A stretch of 34,174 nt of DNA, from IMG/VR virus record IMGVR_UViG_3300030406_002410, positions 1-34,174 of that record. One strand, given 5' to 3'. The position numbers and the translations under genes were made by a program. The DNA comes from a virus. Positions 1 to 6,965 of the stretch are shown piece after piece. The first letter of the stretch is position 1. Every line of letters begins with the position of its first letter. Below the pieces are notes generated by a model. That model had not been told where the DNA came from. It made no database searches and worked only from the letters and a program-made list of their open reading frames with translations.

Positions 1-21
1 AACCCTAGATCACACAATTAG

Positions 22-53
22 CTATTGTAATTCACAATAAATAGGATTAAATT
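22..53 (+). promoter_or_regulatory. Candidate early promoter with overlapping inverted repeat
   Basis: A sigma70-like pair can be read as TTGTAA (25-30) and TAAATT (48-53) with a 17-base spacer, ahead of the rightward operon. A perfect 6-bp inverted repeat, TATTGT/ACAATA with a 5-base centre (23-39), overlaps the -35 element and could be an operator. The same block recurs at 33492-33523. The promoter match is modest, so this is a candidate only. Confidence 0.4.
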
Positions 54-83
54 AAGTACAAGTGAAAATTTGGTGTACGTTAA
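52..83. promoter_or_regulatory. Imperfect 32-bp dyad in the divergent control region
   Basis: TTAAGTACA (52-60) faces TGTACGTTAA (74-83), an imperfect inverted repeat that brackets an AT-rich centre between the candidate -10 and the first gene. The second copy lies at 33522-33553. Size and symmetry would fit either a repressor operator or a crossover site for the serine recombinase encoded just downstream. The sequence alone does not decide. Confidence 0.4.
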
Positions 84-98
84 AAAAAGGGGAATAAT

Positions 99-350
99 AT
101 GTCGCACAATATATATAAAGACAAATTTGAGCATGAAAAAGTAATAGGACAAGACGATATATATTACTTAAGATCTAACAAAAGCATTTATGTTCATGTG
201 TCAACACAAGTCCATTTAGTTGGTGATAATTGTGTTATGAAATTAAATAATGATAAATCACTTACATTTCTTGGCTATGGCAAAACTCTTAATGATGCTT
301 TTAAAAAGGCTATCGAGATTGACAACCAAGTTGTACAGAGGGTAGACTAA
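99..350 (+). CDS. Small protein, fused variant of two ORFs
   Basis: This 83-residue protein is of unknown function and is the first gene of the rightward operon. AGGGGA lies just upstream as ribosome binding site, and the stop overlaps the recombinase start as TAATG. Residues 1 to about 73 match the 78-residue protein at 33569-33805. The last ten residues (IDNQVVQRVD) match the end of the separate protein at 33802-34011 (IDSQVVQRVD). The gene is thus an in-frame fusion made by a 191-bp deletion, or the ancestor of an insertion. No known domain is recognised. The strand-rich middle (YYL, IYVHV, VHLVG) suggests a small beta-sheet fold. Confidence 0.75.
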   Translation: MSHNIYKDKFEHEKVIGQDDIYYLRSNKSIYVHVSTQVHLVGDNCVMKLNNDKSLTFLGYGKTLNDAFKKAIEIDNQVVQRVD

Positions 351-1216
351 TGGTGTACGCAAACAATGGTTATGAGAGTGGTATGCCTATATTTAGGAAG
401 GATCACGGTACTCAGCACAGGGGCAAGTATGCTTGCCTTGTGCGAGTTAGTACCGATAAGCAGGATGTGGAAAACCAAATCTACAATATAAAACAATATC
501 TCAATGGTGGTGACCATGAGGTGAAATGGTTTAGGGAAGAGGGTGTGTCTGGTGCATTACCTTTTTCTAAGCGACCGGTGTTAAAAGAGGCTTTAGACTA
601 CTGTAGAAAAGAGAAAGCTACATTGGTTGTTTATAGCGTGTCTAGATTTTCTAGAAAGATGTGGGAAACTACACGGTTTTTTGAGGAAGAGGTCCACAAG
701 AAAAGATTTAAATTTATTGTAGTAGACAATCCAATGCTGGACCACAAGACAATCGGTTTTCATGCTCAGATGAACTATATCGAGCGTGAGAATATAAGGG
801 AGCGAACTACTGCATCCTTTAACCGTATCAAAGCTGAGATAGCAGAGAAGGGCTACTACAAATCGAAATCCGGGAATATTATTAAGAAACTCGGTGTACA
901 TGACAAGCTGCAAGAGGCTGGTCAGAAGGGTGCTGATACCGTCAAGAAAAATGCTGATGACTTTGCTAGGGATAACTTGCCTTTAGTAAGATCATTGCTT
1001 GATGAAGGTAACAGCTACCGGGATGTTGCTCGTATTCTTACTAAGAGGGGCATTCCATCATTCAAAGGGGGCGAATGGTATGCCTCAACAGTATCTAACT
1101 TACTTAAACGATCTGGTTATAGTGCAAGAGTTCAACATAAAAAAGTAGAGTTAGATGTAACAAATAACGCATTTAATAAATATTTAGAAAAGGATAAGGA
1201 GAGGGGAAATGAATAA
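350..1216 (+). CDS. Serine recombinase (resolvase/integrase family)
   Basis: This 288-residue site-specific recombinase has a resolvase N-terminal domain at about 26-150. The motif LVRVSTDKQ carries the likely catalytic serine at 34. SRFSR (98-102) and ERENIRERT (145-153) fit the family's catalytic core and long E helix. A C-terminal helix-turn-helix region (about 207-256, including SYRDVARILTKRGIPS) is the recombinase DNA-binding part. The protein is longer than simple resolvases (about 185) and much shorter than large serine integrases (450 or more). It could integrate the phage, resolve dimers or invert DNA. GAGGG precedes the start, which overlaps the upstream stop. A second, truncated copy begins at 34011. 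Confidence 0.93.
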   Translation: MVYANNGYESGMPIFRKDHGTQHRGKYACLVRVSTDKQDVENQIYNIKQYLNGGDHEVKWFREEGVSGALPFSKRPVLKEALDYCRKEKATLVVYSVSRFSRKMWETTRFFEEEVHKKRFKFIVVDNPMLDHKTIGFHAQMNYIERENIRERTTASFNRIKAEIAEKGYYKSKSGNIIKKLGVHDKLQEAGQKGADTVKKNADDFARDNLPLVRSLLDEGNSYRDVARILTKRGIPSFKGGEWYASTVSNLLKRSGYSARVQHKKVELDVTNNAFNKYLEKDKERGNE

Positions 1217-1805
1217 TATTTATAGAGAGACAGTAAGAAGAGATGGTCTAGGAATGAACGGTAGGATTGATCCTAATTCATCTGTGTCATTAAGAACAAA
1301 AGTATATAGAAATGGCATTAATGGACCAAACAAAGAAAAAATTAAATTTTTTCAAAACCTTAAACAAAAAACTTTAGATAACATTTCAGAATTATATGTC
1401 GATTTCTATATGCAGATATGGCAAATGATACAACAACGTAAATCAACAAGAGTACAGCGATGGACTAATGCTAGTCGATTAAATTGGAACGCTGGTATTT
1501 TTATGATGAAAACATATTTTACTCAGAAACCTATGACTGTTACCACCTTACAAAAAGAAATGCATATAACACGCACTTCAGCTAGGAAAATAATATCAGA
1601 TATGTACGGTGAGGGATGGGTAACTCAGCATGAAATAGATGGTGATAAACGTAAACTTGGATACATAGCTACTGATGAATATTATAAAAATTGGGAACAG
1701 TATGTAACCGTATTAATTGAGAAGTCTAATACACCAAATTGGATAGAAACCTATGGTTTGCACCAATTTGCCCGTAAAAACCTAGAAAAAATTATGCACA
1801 CTTAG
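1209..1805 (+). CDS. MarR-like winged-helix protein
   Basis: This 198-residue protein has a winged helix-turn-helix at about 105-158: TVTTLQKEMHITRTSARKII is a plausible helix pair, followed by a wing around DGDKRKLGYIAT and an aromatic-rich tail. The fold resembles MarR-type regulators. The N-terminal 100 residues are not recognised. GAGGGGAA precedes the ATG, which overlaps the recombinase stop by 8 bases, so the two are probably co-translated. It is a candidate regulator of the recombinase or early genes. Its DNA target is unknown. Confidence 0.65.
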   Translation: MNNIYRETVRRDGLGMNGRIDPNSSVSLRTKVYRNGINGPNKEKIKFFQNLKQKTLDNISELYVDFYMQIWQMIQQRKSTRVQRWTNASRLNWNAGIFMMKTYFTQKPMTVTTLQKEMHITRTSARKIISDMYGEGWVTQHEIDGDKRKLGYIATDEYYKNWEQYVTVLIEKSNTPNWIETYGLHQFARKNLEKIMHT

Positions 1806-1926
1806 TTTGCATTTTATTTTAAATTTAAATCTATATATTTGGTAAACAGACGGTGATGATATGAGAAGACGATCAACATTAAAACATAACAAAACAATAT
1901 TTGCTCTTAGGAGAGGTTTGATTAGG

Positions 1927-2265
1927 ATGACTAAACGATTAACCATTCCTTGCGTACACATAGATCAAATTAGAACTGCTGTTCGTGTTCTCAGAGAATT
2001 AGCTGACGAAATGGAAAGAACATTAAAACAAAATGAGCCTTCCAATGTGGACAAGTGCATGATGGCACAAGGTCACATAATGACAGCCCATCACCGTCTA
2101 CTTCGCCAATGGAATGATCCTAGAGGACATTACACCGGGGGCGAAAAACTTGAGTGGTCTGAGGATGGTTTAACCCAGACAAAAGGTCACGATAATTTGA
2201 GGGAAAGATTAGAAAAAGAAGAAGACGGCAGAACATTACATGAGGATGAAAGGTTTACAGGATAA
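1927..2265 (+). CDS. Hypothetical charged protein
   Basis: This 112-residue protein is not recognised. The chosen ATG has AGGAGAGG ten bases upstream. An in-frame ATG at 1861 would add 22 basic residues but has only a weak ribosome site. The N-terminal half is probably helical (IRTAVRVLRELADEMERTL). The C-terminal third is acidic and disordered-looking (RERLEKEEDGRTLHEDE). It sits in the early operon between the winged-helix gene and a membrane peptide, so an accessory early role is the only inference possible. Confidence 0.6.
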   Translation: MTKRLTIPCVHIDQIRTAVRVLRELADEMERTLKQNEPSNVDKCMMAQGHIMTAHHRLLRQWNDPRGHYTGGEKLEWSEDGLTQTKGHDNLRERLEKEEDGRTLHEDERFTG

Positions 2266-2345
2266 AAAAAATGATCCCCTGTATACACCCTAGATGTTAT
2301 ACCGAAACTGGTCTGGAACTCGGAATATTAAAAAGGAGTAAAATA

Positions 2346-2603
2346 ATGAATAGTTATAAATACTTAGATGTACTAATCGTAAACGTATGTCGCATAATAT
2401 ATAATATTAATAATTTTCCTAGTCACTCTGATTACATTATCAGACAGGAGAGGAAAGACAACCTAATTAACTTAGTTAAACAGGCTTGTCTGTACATCCT
2501 ATATGCCTTTGCATTCGGTATGTCATTGTTTTCAGCTTATATTCTTTTAATGCTGGGCTGCGTCTTGAACGATAGCTGTTACTACTATTATGGTGGTGTG
2601 TAA
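2346..2603 (+). CDS. Small membrane protein, early operon
   Basis: This 85-residue protein has one clear membrane segment (about 51-74, including LYILYAFAFGMSLFSAYILL) followed by a tyrosine-rich tail (CYYYYGG). The start at 2346 follows AAGGAG at ideal spacing. An in-frame ATG at 2271 would add 25 residues and also has an AGGA upstream, but is less convincing. Its position directly before the recombination genes is unusual for a membrane protein. It could be an early inner-membrane factor, for example in exclusion. No function can be assigned. Confidence 0.65.
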   Translation: MNSYKYLDVLIVNVCRIIYNINNFPSHSDYIIRQERKDNLINLVKQACLYILYAFAFGMSLFSAYILLMLGCVLNDSCYYYYGGV

Positions 2604-2604
2604 T

Positions 2605-3525
2605 ATGCCTAAGTTTACTATTACCGGGAAGGAATTAGGTGCAAGTGAATGTGGAGCGATTGTATTAGGCAAAACTGCATTTACCACCAGAGATAAAATA
2701 TTACAAAATACAAAGGATGCTATTAAAGGCATTGAGGTCAACAAAGGTAACTTTAATTCAGCTAGAGCAGAGTATGGCAATCGATATGAAGAAGTTACAG
2801 GCACATGGGCTAGTGATATATTAGGAACTACAATTAAGTTTCCAGATCATGCTCATCGTTATGAACATCTTAGAATGGGTGCTAGTCTTGATGCCATTAT
2901 ATCTACTGATACTTATGTTACTGTGACTTGTCCTATTACAGGCAAGCTACATACCTTTGAAGGTCCAGAAGGTATTATGGAAATAAAGACCGATAATAAC
3001 CACAAAGGAGTTCCTAAAGAGGAATGGATAATACAAGTACATCATCAAATGATTTGCTCTGGGTTGGAATGGGGAGTTATTGCTGTTGCTACGCAAAAGA
3101 TGGGTGAGCCAATAATATACCCTGTGCCTAGAGATCCAGTACTTATTGATAAAATAAGAGTTAAGGTAGCAGAGTTCTGGGATTTAGTTGACAACGATGG
3201 CAGCTATCCACCACTAGCACCACCCTCAAAAGAGAGTGTGGACTTAACTTTACTGCTAAAGAAAACCAATACTGACATGGAAATGTTATGTGCTGACTAT
3301 CTAAGGCAATCGGCAGAGGCTAGAGAAAGTAAAAAGTTAGCTGATGAAATCCGGGATAACATTGAGATAGCTATGCAATCTATGGATATAGAATTAGGTC
3401 ATGTAGGCAACTACCAGATCAAATGCGAAACAGTAAAAAAATTTAAACGCAAGAGTGTTCCGACTACTGAGGAATATGAAAGCGTATCATTTTCAGTAAA
3501 ACAAACAGAGGTGTATGATGAGTAA
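2605..3525 (+). CDS. YqaJ-family viral recombinase / exonuclease
   Basis: This 306-residue protein is a PD-(D/E)xK nuclease of the YqaJ/lambda-exonuclease type. MGASLDAII places a catalytic aspartate at about 96, and IMEIKT supplies the E-x-K pair (about 126 and 128). KTAFTTRDK and GNRYEE near the N-terminus fit the family. In this family the enzyme resects double-stranded ends and works with an annealing protein, and the next gene is RecT, so this is a Red-like pair. I chose the ATG at 2605 because GGTGGTG precedes it and it follows the previous stop directly. The alternative at 2590 lies inside that gene. The end overlaps recT by 8 bases. Confidence 0.88.
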   Translation: MPKFTITGKELGASECGAIVLGKTAFTTRDKILQNTKDAIKGIEVNKGNFNSARAEYGNRYEEVTGTWASDILGTTIKFPDHAHRYEHLRMGASLDAIISTDTYVTVTCPITGKLHTFEGPEGIMEIKTDNNHKGVPKEEWIIQVHHQMICSGLEWGVIAVATQKMGEPIIYPVPRDPVLIDKIRVKVAEFWDLVDNDGSYPPLAPPSKESVDLTLLLKKTNTDMEMLCADYLRQSAEARESKKLADEIRDNIEIAMQSMDIELGHVGNYQIKCETVKKFKRKSVPTTEEYESVSFSVKQTEVYDE

Positions 3526-4426
3526 AGTGAGTATATTAGAGCCTACTAACTTAGGCGAGGCAATGGAATTTGCCAAACAAATATCTAGTTCAAGCATGGT
3601 TCCAAAACAATATCAAGGTAACCCGACTAATACATTGATAGCTATGCAATGGGGATATGAGATTGGTCTAGCACCAATGCAAGCCCTACAGAATATAGCT
3701 GTCATAAATGGCAAGCCTTCTATTTACGGTGATGCATTGCTAGCACTTGTAAGAAAAGATCCTCGGTGCATGGGCATAGAAGAAAAGATAGAAGGTGAAA
3801 ACGAAAACATGAGGGCTATCTGTATATTAAAAAGAAAGCATATTGATGGCAGCATTGAAATGATTGACCGTGAGTTCTCTGTCTTGATGGCAAAGCGAGC
3901 TGGCTTATGGGGCAAACAAGGTCCTTGGACACAGTACCCGGAGAGAATGTTGCAGATGAGAGCCAGAGGTAACTGCCTTCGTGATGCCTTCCCGGATGTT
4001 ATTAAGGGAATAATTACAAAAGAAGAGGCTGACGATTATCCTGTCGAAAAACAAAGCGATATGAAGACCGTACAAGGGGCAGAACATACATCTAGCACTA
4101 TGATTGATAGTCAAGAAGTAAAACATATCTCTCAGAGCCTTCCTATCGAGAATAAATACATATTGCAGTTAACCAACGGTACAAAAAAGGAATTTGATAG
4201 CGTTGATACATGGGCTGTGGAATATGACAAGGTTCTTAGGACTATTTTTGAGTATGATCAAATGGACCACGCTGACAGGCGAACTAAAATGAAGGAGTTA
4301 GAAAATCTTAATGAAGAATTTATAGATGATATTCTACCAGACTACCTTCGCCAGACAATTAAAGAGCAGCGTATTAAATTTAATAAGGTTCTGAGTGTTG
4401 AGGGAAGGGAGCAAGAAAATGAGTAA
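3518..4426 (+). CDS. recT: RecT-type single-strand annealing protein
   Basis: This 302-residue protein matches the RecT family core: AMQWGYEIGLAPMQALQNIA then GKPSIYGDALLALV (about 43-78), and the later segment GPWTQYPERMLQMRARGNCL (about 144-163). It anneals complementary single strands produced by the upstream exonuclease, giving homologous recombination and possibly concatemer formation. GAGG is 6 bases before the second of two tandem ATGs, so 3518 is preferred to 3515. The C-terminal 120 residues are less conserved and charged. The end overlaps the next gene by 8 bases. Confidence 0.92.
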   Translation: MSKVSILEPTNLGEAMEFAKQISSSSMVPKQYQGNPTNTLIAMQWGYEIGLAPMQALQNIAVINGKPSIYGDALLALVRKDPRCMGIEEKIEGENENMRAICILKRKHIDGSIEMIDREFSVLMAKRAGLWGKQGPWTQYPERMLQMRARGNCLRDAFPDVIKGIITKEEADDYPVEKQSDMKTVQGAEHTSSTMIDSQEVKHISQSLPIENKYILQLTNGTKKEFDSVDTWAVEYDKVLRTIFEYDQMDHADRRTKMKELENLNEEFIDDILPDYLRQTIKEQRIKFNKVLSVEGREQENE

Positions 4427-4622
4427 AATTATAGGTAAGCCAATAACTGCTGAAGAAGTTGCAAAACAAATAGGATGCACTCCTCAACATATTTACAATC
4501 AAGTAAAGTTAAGGACAATTCCACATTATAAAATTGGTAACGCTATACGTTTTCCGTATGACGTAGTTCAAACACATATTTATAAACCAGCTATAAAGGA
4601 TCAAGATGATGCAACAGGATAA
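4419..4622 (+). CDS. Excisionase-like helix-turn-helix protein
   Basis: This 67-residue protein matches the HTH_17/excisionase pattern: ITAEEVAKQIGCTPQHIYNQ forms the helices and RTIPHYKIGNAIRFPYDVV the wing with its typical 'IP..K.G...RF' ending. GGGAGC is upstream of the chosen ATG. Proteins of this type act as recombination directionality factors or small repressors. With a serine recombinase in the same operon, a role in excision control is reasonable but unproven, since serine integrases use diverse directionality factors. Confidence 0.75.
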   Translation: MSKIIGKPITAEEVAKQIGCTPQHIYNQVKLRTIPHYKIGNAIRFPYDVVQTHIYKPAIKDQDDATG

Positions 4623-4863
4623 TTATGGGCTTACTCCAGATCAATCAGATCTACTTGCTTATATTACAATGTTTCATAAAGAGTTTAATATCTACCCAAC
4701 TATCAAAGAGATGATGGCTGGTGAGATAAACGGTAACCAGATTATTAAGAAAAGAAATTATTCTTATCCAATATCTAAAATGCTTTTTGCATTAGAACAG
4801 AGAGGTAGGATTAAAAGATTAAAAGGTTACACAAGAGCAATGAAACTTATTGATCAAGATTAA
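4606..4863 (+). CDS. LexA-like HTH protein without protease domain
   Basis: This 85-residue protein aligns with the LexA DNA-binding domain: LTPDQSDLLAYITMFHKEF, then YPTIKEMM, and a final helix with RGRIKRLKG. Nothing follows that could be the self-cleaving peptidase half, so it would not be an SOS-cleavable repressor. It overlaps the previous gene by 17 bases and ends the rightward operon, overlapping the endolysin gene tail to tail by 17 bases. It is probably a small early regulator. Whether it binds the divergent control region is untested. Confidence 0.65.
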   Translation: MMQQDNYGLTPDQSDLLAYITMFHKEFNIYPTIKEMMAGEINGNQIIKKRNYSYPISKMLFALEQRGRIKRLKGYTRAMKLIDQD

Positions 4864-5362
4864 CTAATGCGTGGCTCCGGGTTTCATTATTTCTTCGGAG
4901 CCATCCCTTTCCAAAATGCTCAAAGGTTTTTAACTTCCTGTAGAAAGCCTCTCTCTCTACCGATAACATTTCTATTAGTTCTTTAGGATCTTTTTTGCCT
5001 ACCTTCTTTAATGTTAATGGACCAAGACCACCATCCTGTTTAGCACCCACACATTTCTGTAATGCTTTGACAGCACGACCACAGCCACTATTAACAGCCC
5101 AATCAAATACAGATATATCTAACCCAGAAGGTAAACTGTCACCGTTAACCCTATCCCAGTATTGTTTCTTATATATCTCAGCTACATGGAGATCTGGCAT
5201 TGCTCGCATCTCTTGCTCTGTCGTTACCTTTTCCATAAAAGCATCGTATACTTTTTTAGTAATGCCTTTGTTGGTCATGCCACCGGGATCATTAGGATGA
5301 TTAACAAATCCCCCTTCGTGTCTTAGCACCATAGCCAAGGCTCTTTCAAAGTTACCCTTCAT
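4847..5362 (-). CDS. Endolysin, GH108-family lysozyme
   Basis: This 171-residue peptidoglycan hydrolase ends the leftward operon. The N-terminal glycosyl hydrolase 108 signature is RHEGGFVNHPNDPGGMTNKG, with the catalytic glutamate at 16. The segment from about 100 on (AKQDGGLGPLTLKKV ... FGKGWLRRNNETR) matches the C-terminal domain paired with it in phage lysozymes. No signal peptide is seen, so it needs the holin encoded upstream to reach the wall. AGGGAG, five bases before the ATG, lies in the end of a 23-residue ORF. Confidence 0.92.
   Translation of the reverse strand: MKGNFERALAMVLRHEGGFVNHPNDPGGMTNKGITKKVYDAFMEKVTTEQEMRAMPDLHVAEIYKKQYWDRVNGDSLPSGLDISVFDWAVNSGCGRAVKALQKCVGAKQDGGLGPLTLKKVGKKDPKELIEMLSVEREAFYRKLKTFEHFGKGWLRRNNETRSHALVNLDQ
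4872..4903. terminator. Hairpin at the convergence of the two operons
   Basis: TGGCTCCG (4872-4879) and CGGAGCCA (4896-4903) form a perfect 8-bp stem with a 16-base loop, inside the endolysin 3' end and just past the stop of the rightward operon. On the plus strand it is followed by TCCCTTTCC, a poor U-tract. It probably slows or ends rightward transcription, but it is not a textbook intrinsic terminator. Confidence 0.45.
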
Positions 5363-5363
5363 G

Positions 5364-5435
5364 TTAACTCCCTAATAAAAATAAAATTCCAAAGACGTAA
5401 CAGACAATCATTACATCTAATTCTAACGTAGTCAT
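5364..5435 (-). CDS. 23-residue membrane micropeptide in lysis cassette
   Basis: ATG overlaps the holin stop as ATGA, and the ORF ends one base before the endolysin ATG, filling the whole gap. The peptide is almost one membrane helix: a short polar start (MTTLELD) then VMIVCYVFGILFLLGS. Placement between holin and endolysin with translational coupling suggests a lysis accessory such as a pinholin or antiholin-like peptide. It is very short, no homologue is recognised, and the last codons also supply the endolysin ribosome site, so it could be fortuitous. Confidence 0.45.
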   Translation of the reverse strand: MTTLELDVMIVCYVFGILFLLGS

Positions 5436-5830
5436 TTTTTGTTATTCATTAGTTGCAACCCTGTTTTACCAAAGCGATAACCAAATGAACTCCCGATACA
5501 AATATATAAACAAGTTGAGAACCAAGTCGGTGTAGATGTATTTAAAAAATCAAACCCTTCTTTTACATAAGGCTGAGTGTAAGGAACAAAACAAGCCACA
5601 AGAATAGCACCAAAAATAATAGTCCAAAATTCATCCTTCCAACTCCCAGCCATTTGTGCTGTTAAGGCTTGTTCATTAAGCATCTCTGATGTTGCAGATG
5701 TACGGTAAACATCAGCCTCGGCTTTGGCTTTAGCTACCTTGACCTCTGTTTCAGCTTTAGCCTTATCTACTCTGCCCTGTAACCAAGTTCCAGCTAATGA
5801 ACTAATAGGACCTATAATACTACCTAACAT
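5432..5830 (-). CDS. 3TM-type holin
   Basis: This 132-residue protein matches the phage '3TM holin' type seen in marine and alphaproteobacterial phages and gene transfer agents. It has a weakly hydrophobic N-terminus, a charged alanine-rich helix (KAKAETEVKVAKAKAEADVY), the conserved AGSWKDEFWT, then membrane segments at about 68-86 (IIFGAILVACFV) and 104-120 (TCLYICIGSSFGYRFG). It would form the inner-membrane lesion that releases the lysozyme. AGGAGAAAG precedes the ATG. The end overlaps the micropeptide start. Confidence 0.85.
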   Translation of the reverse strand: MLGSIIGPISSLAGTWLQGRVDKAKAETEVKVAKAKAEADVYRTSATSEMLNEQALTAQMAGSWKDEFWTIIFGAILVACFVPYTQPYVKEGFDFLNTSTPTWFSTCLYICIGSSFGYRFGKTGLQLMNNKK

Positions 5831-5849
5831 ATCTTTCTCCTGTGTTTGG

Positions 5850-5946
5850 TGGGGGGATCAATCTGCAAAAAATTTATCACATTTTGTCTAACAATAATCA
5901 AAGGAGCCTTTCTTTAGTTAAAGTTAAAAGAAGCAGACACCCCCCA
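5850..5946. promoter_or_regulatory. Long-range inverted repeat in the holin leader
   Basis: TGGGGGG (5850-5856) and CCCCCCA (5940-5946) are exactly complementary and bracket most of the 126-base gap before the holin. A smaller palindrome, AAAGGAGCCTTT, lies between them. In the leftward transcript the pairing would form just upstream of the holin ribosome site. I see no ORF of useful length here. A role in timing lysis is speculative. Confidence 0.35.
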
Positions 5947-5956
5947 TAATTAATCC

Positions 5957-6151
5957 TTACTTGTCTTTCTTTTTAGGTACTGTCTTAGGTACGCAGTAAG
6001 CCTTGACCCAAATCTTGCTGTCACCAGCGAGTGATGGATCATAGTTTTGTAACCTAATTTTCTGTGCAACTCTAAGACACGCATCCAAATCACTGAAATA
6101 AACGCTCTCCTGTACTGTTCCAGATAGAAATACTACGAGCAGCCATGTCAT
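5957..6151 (-). CDS. Small protein with hydrophobic N-terminus
   Basis: This 64-residue protein starts with a short hydrophobic stretch (MTWLLVVFLSG) and has two cysteines (about 25 and 53) and a lysine-rich end. It looks like a small exported or membrane-tethered protein of a kind common beside lysis genes in marine phages. TAATG couples it to the EF-hand gene upstream. A spanin-like role is possible but there is no lipobox or coiled coil, so it stays unassigned. Confidence 0.65.
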   Translation of the reverse strand: MTWLLVVFLSGTVQESVYFSDLDACLRVAQKIRLQNYDPSLAGDSKIWVKAYCVPKTVPKKKDK

Positions 6152-6486
6152 TAATGACCATTTCCATTTCGTGTTTTAGCCCAGCTACTAAAGCCAAAGA
6201 AGGTAGCAACGATAGCACATTGGCTAACTAAAAATGTATTTAAAAAACCAGAGATAGAATTTAATCTTTCAATCTCAACTAATGGTGTAAACAAAACACC
6301 GACAGCAATACATACAGAACCCATAGCAACCCATGCCATAGCCCTGTGTTGATCTTGCATTTTATCTAAGTTCTCTAACTGGACCAGTTCTTTATGCAAA
6401 GACATTTCACGGTCCGTAATTTCACCGTCACCATCAAGGTCTGCTTTTTCATATATAGAACCTTTTTGTAGTTTTTTTTGTGTCAT
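6151..6486 (-). CDS. EF-hand membrane protein
   Basis: This 111-residue protein has one canonical EF-hand loop near the N-terminus (ADLDGDGEITDREM; ligand positions D16, D18, D20 and E27), then a charged helix and two membrane segments at about 49-70 and 82-100. A single calcium-binding loop on a two-pass membrane protein next to the holin suggests a membrane function that might sense divalent cations. Its role is unknown. It overlaps its neighbours as ATGA (upstream) and TAATG (downstream). Confidence 0.75.
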   Translation of the reverse strand: MTQKKLQKGSIYEKADLDGDGEITDREMSLHKELVQLENLDKMQDQHRAMAWVAMGSVCIAVGVLFTPLVEIERLNSISGFLNTFLVSQCAIVATFFGFSSWAKTRNGNGH

Positions 6487-6965
6487 AAATTACCCGTTCT
6501 TTTTAAGTAAAATAAATATCCAATCCACATAACAACACCACCTATAATTGTGCATAGAAGTACAATGCCAACTATATTAAATATTCTTTGTCTTAACTCT
6601 GCCTGTGCATACAACTGTTCCTGTCTTTGCTTTCTAATTTTGGCTTGCATTTTCAGTAGGTCATTCCATGCGTTAGGACCATGAACAAGATTAATCCAAC
6701 TACGCAATTCATTCTCCATCTCTTCTGCTTTCTTTTTTGCAGCATATGCATCGAGTGCCTCTTGTTCTACACTTGAACCAGCAAATAATTTTTTAAATAA
6801 AGGTGGGTTCTTTGACATTTTGGCTGCTTGGTTTACATCAGATACGGCTCCCATCCATTTGCCTATATCACCATACATAGCCTCAACATCTCTGCCAGCT
6901 TGAAAACCTTTTTTAATTAAACTAAATGCCGTACTCGCTGTTGCTAACGCTGTAACCGGGTCCAT
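6483..6965 (-). CDS. Membrane-anchored coiled-coil protein
   Basis: This 160-residue protein starts with MDPVTALATASTAFSLIKKG, typical of a widespread but uncharacterised phage family. It continues with a long charged helix (about 80-130, rich in K, E, R and Q) and ends in one membrane segment (about 130-153, IFNIVGIVLLCTIIGGVVMW). The orientation is probably cytoplasmic with a C-terminal anchor. Its start follows the stop of the small gene upstream directly (TAG ATG). It forms part of a block of small membrane proteins ahead of the holin. Confidence 0.75.
   Translation of the reverse strand: MDPVTALATASTAFSLIKKGFQAGRDVEAMYGDIGKWMGAVSDVNQAAKMSKNPPLFKKLFAGSSVEQEALDAYAAKKKAEEMENELRSWINLVHGPNAWNDLLKMQAKIRKQRQEQLYAQAELRQRIFNIVGIVLLCTIIGGVVMWIGYLFYLKRTGNL

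Larger units (their letters stand above)
1..513. repeat. Left copy of divergent terminal redundancy
   Basis: Bases 1-313 match 33471-33783 with about seven substitutions. Bases 318-513 match 33979-34174 with about two. Between these blocks the right copy carries 191 extra bases. The matching ends show that the map closes on itself, as expected for a circular molecule or a terminally redundant phage genome. Because the copies are not identical, they probably come from different genomes in one population rather than being one physical repeat. That last step is inference. Confidence 0.9.

Noticed and set aside
593-913. Opposite-strand ORF of 106 residues within the recombinase gene
   Set aside because: It lies antisense to a clearly conserved gene, has no domain and no ribosome site, and is a shadow.
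4872-4903. Strong bidirectional terminator at the operon convergence
   Set aside because: The stem is perfect but neither strand has a proper U-run, so it is listed only as a weak candidate.
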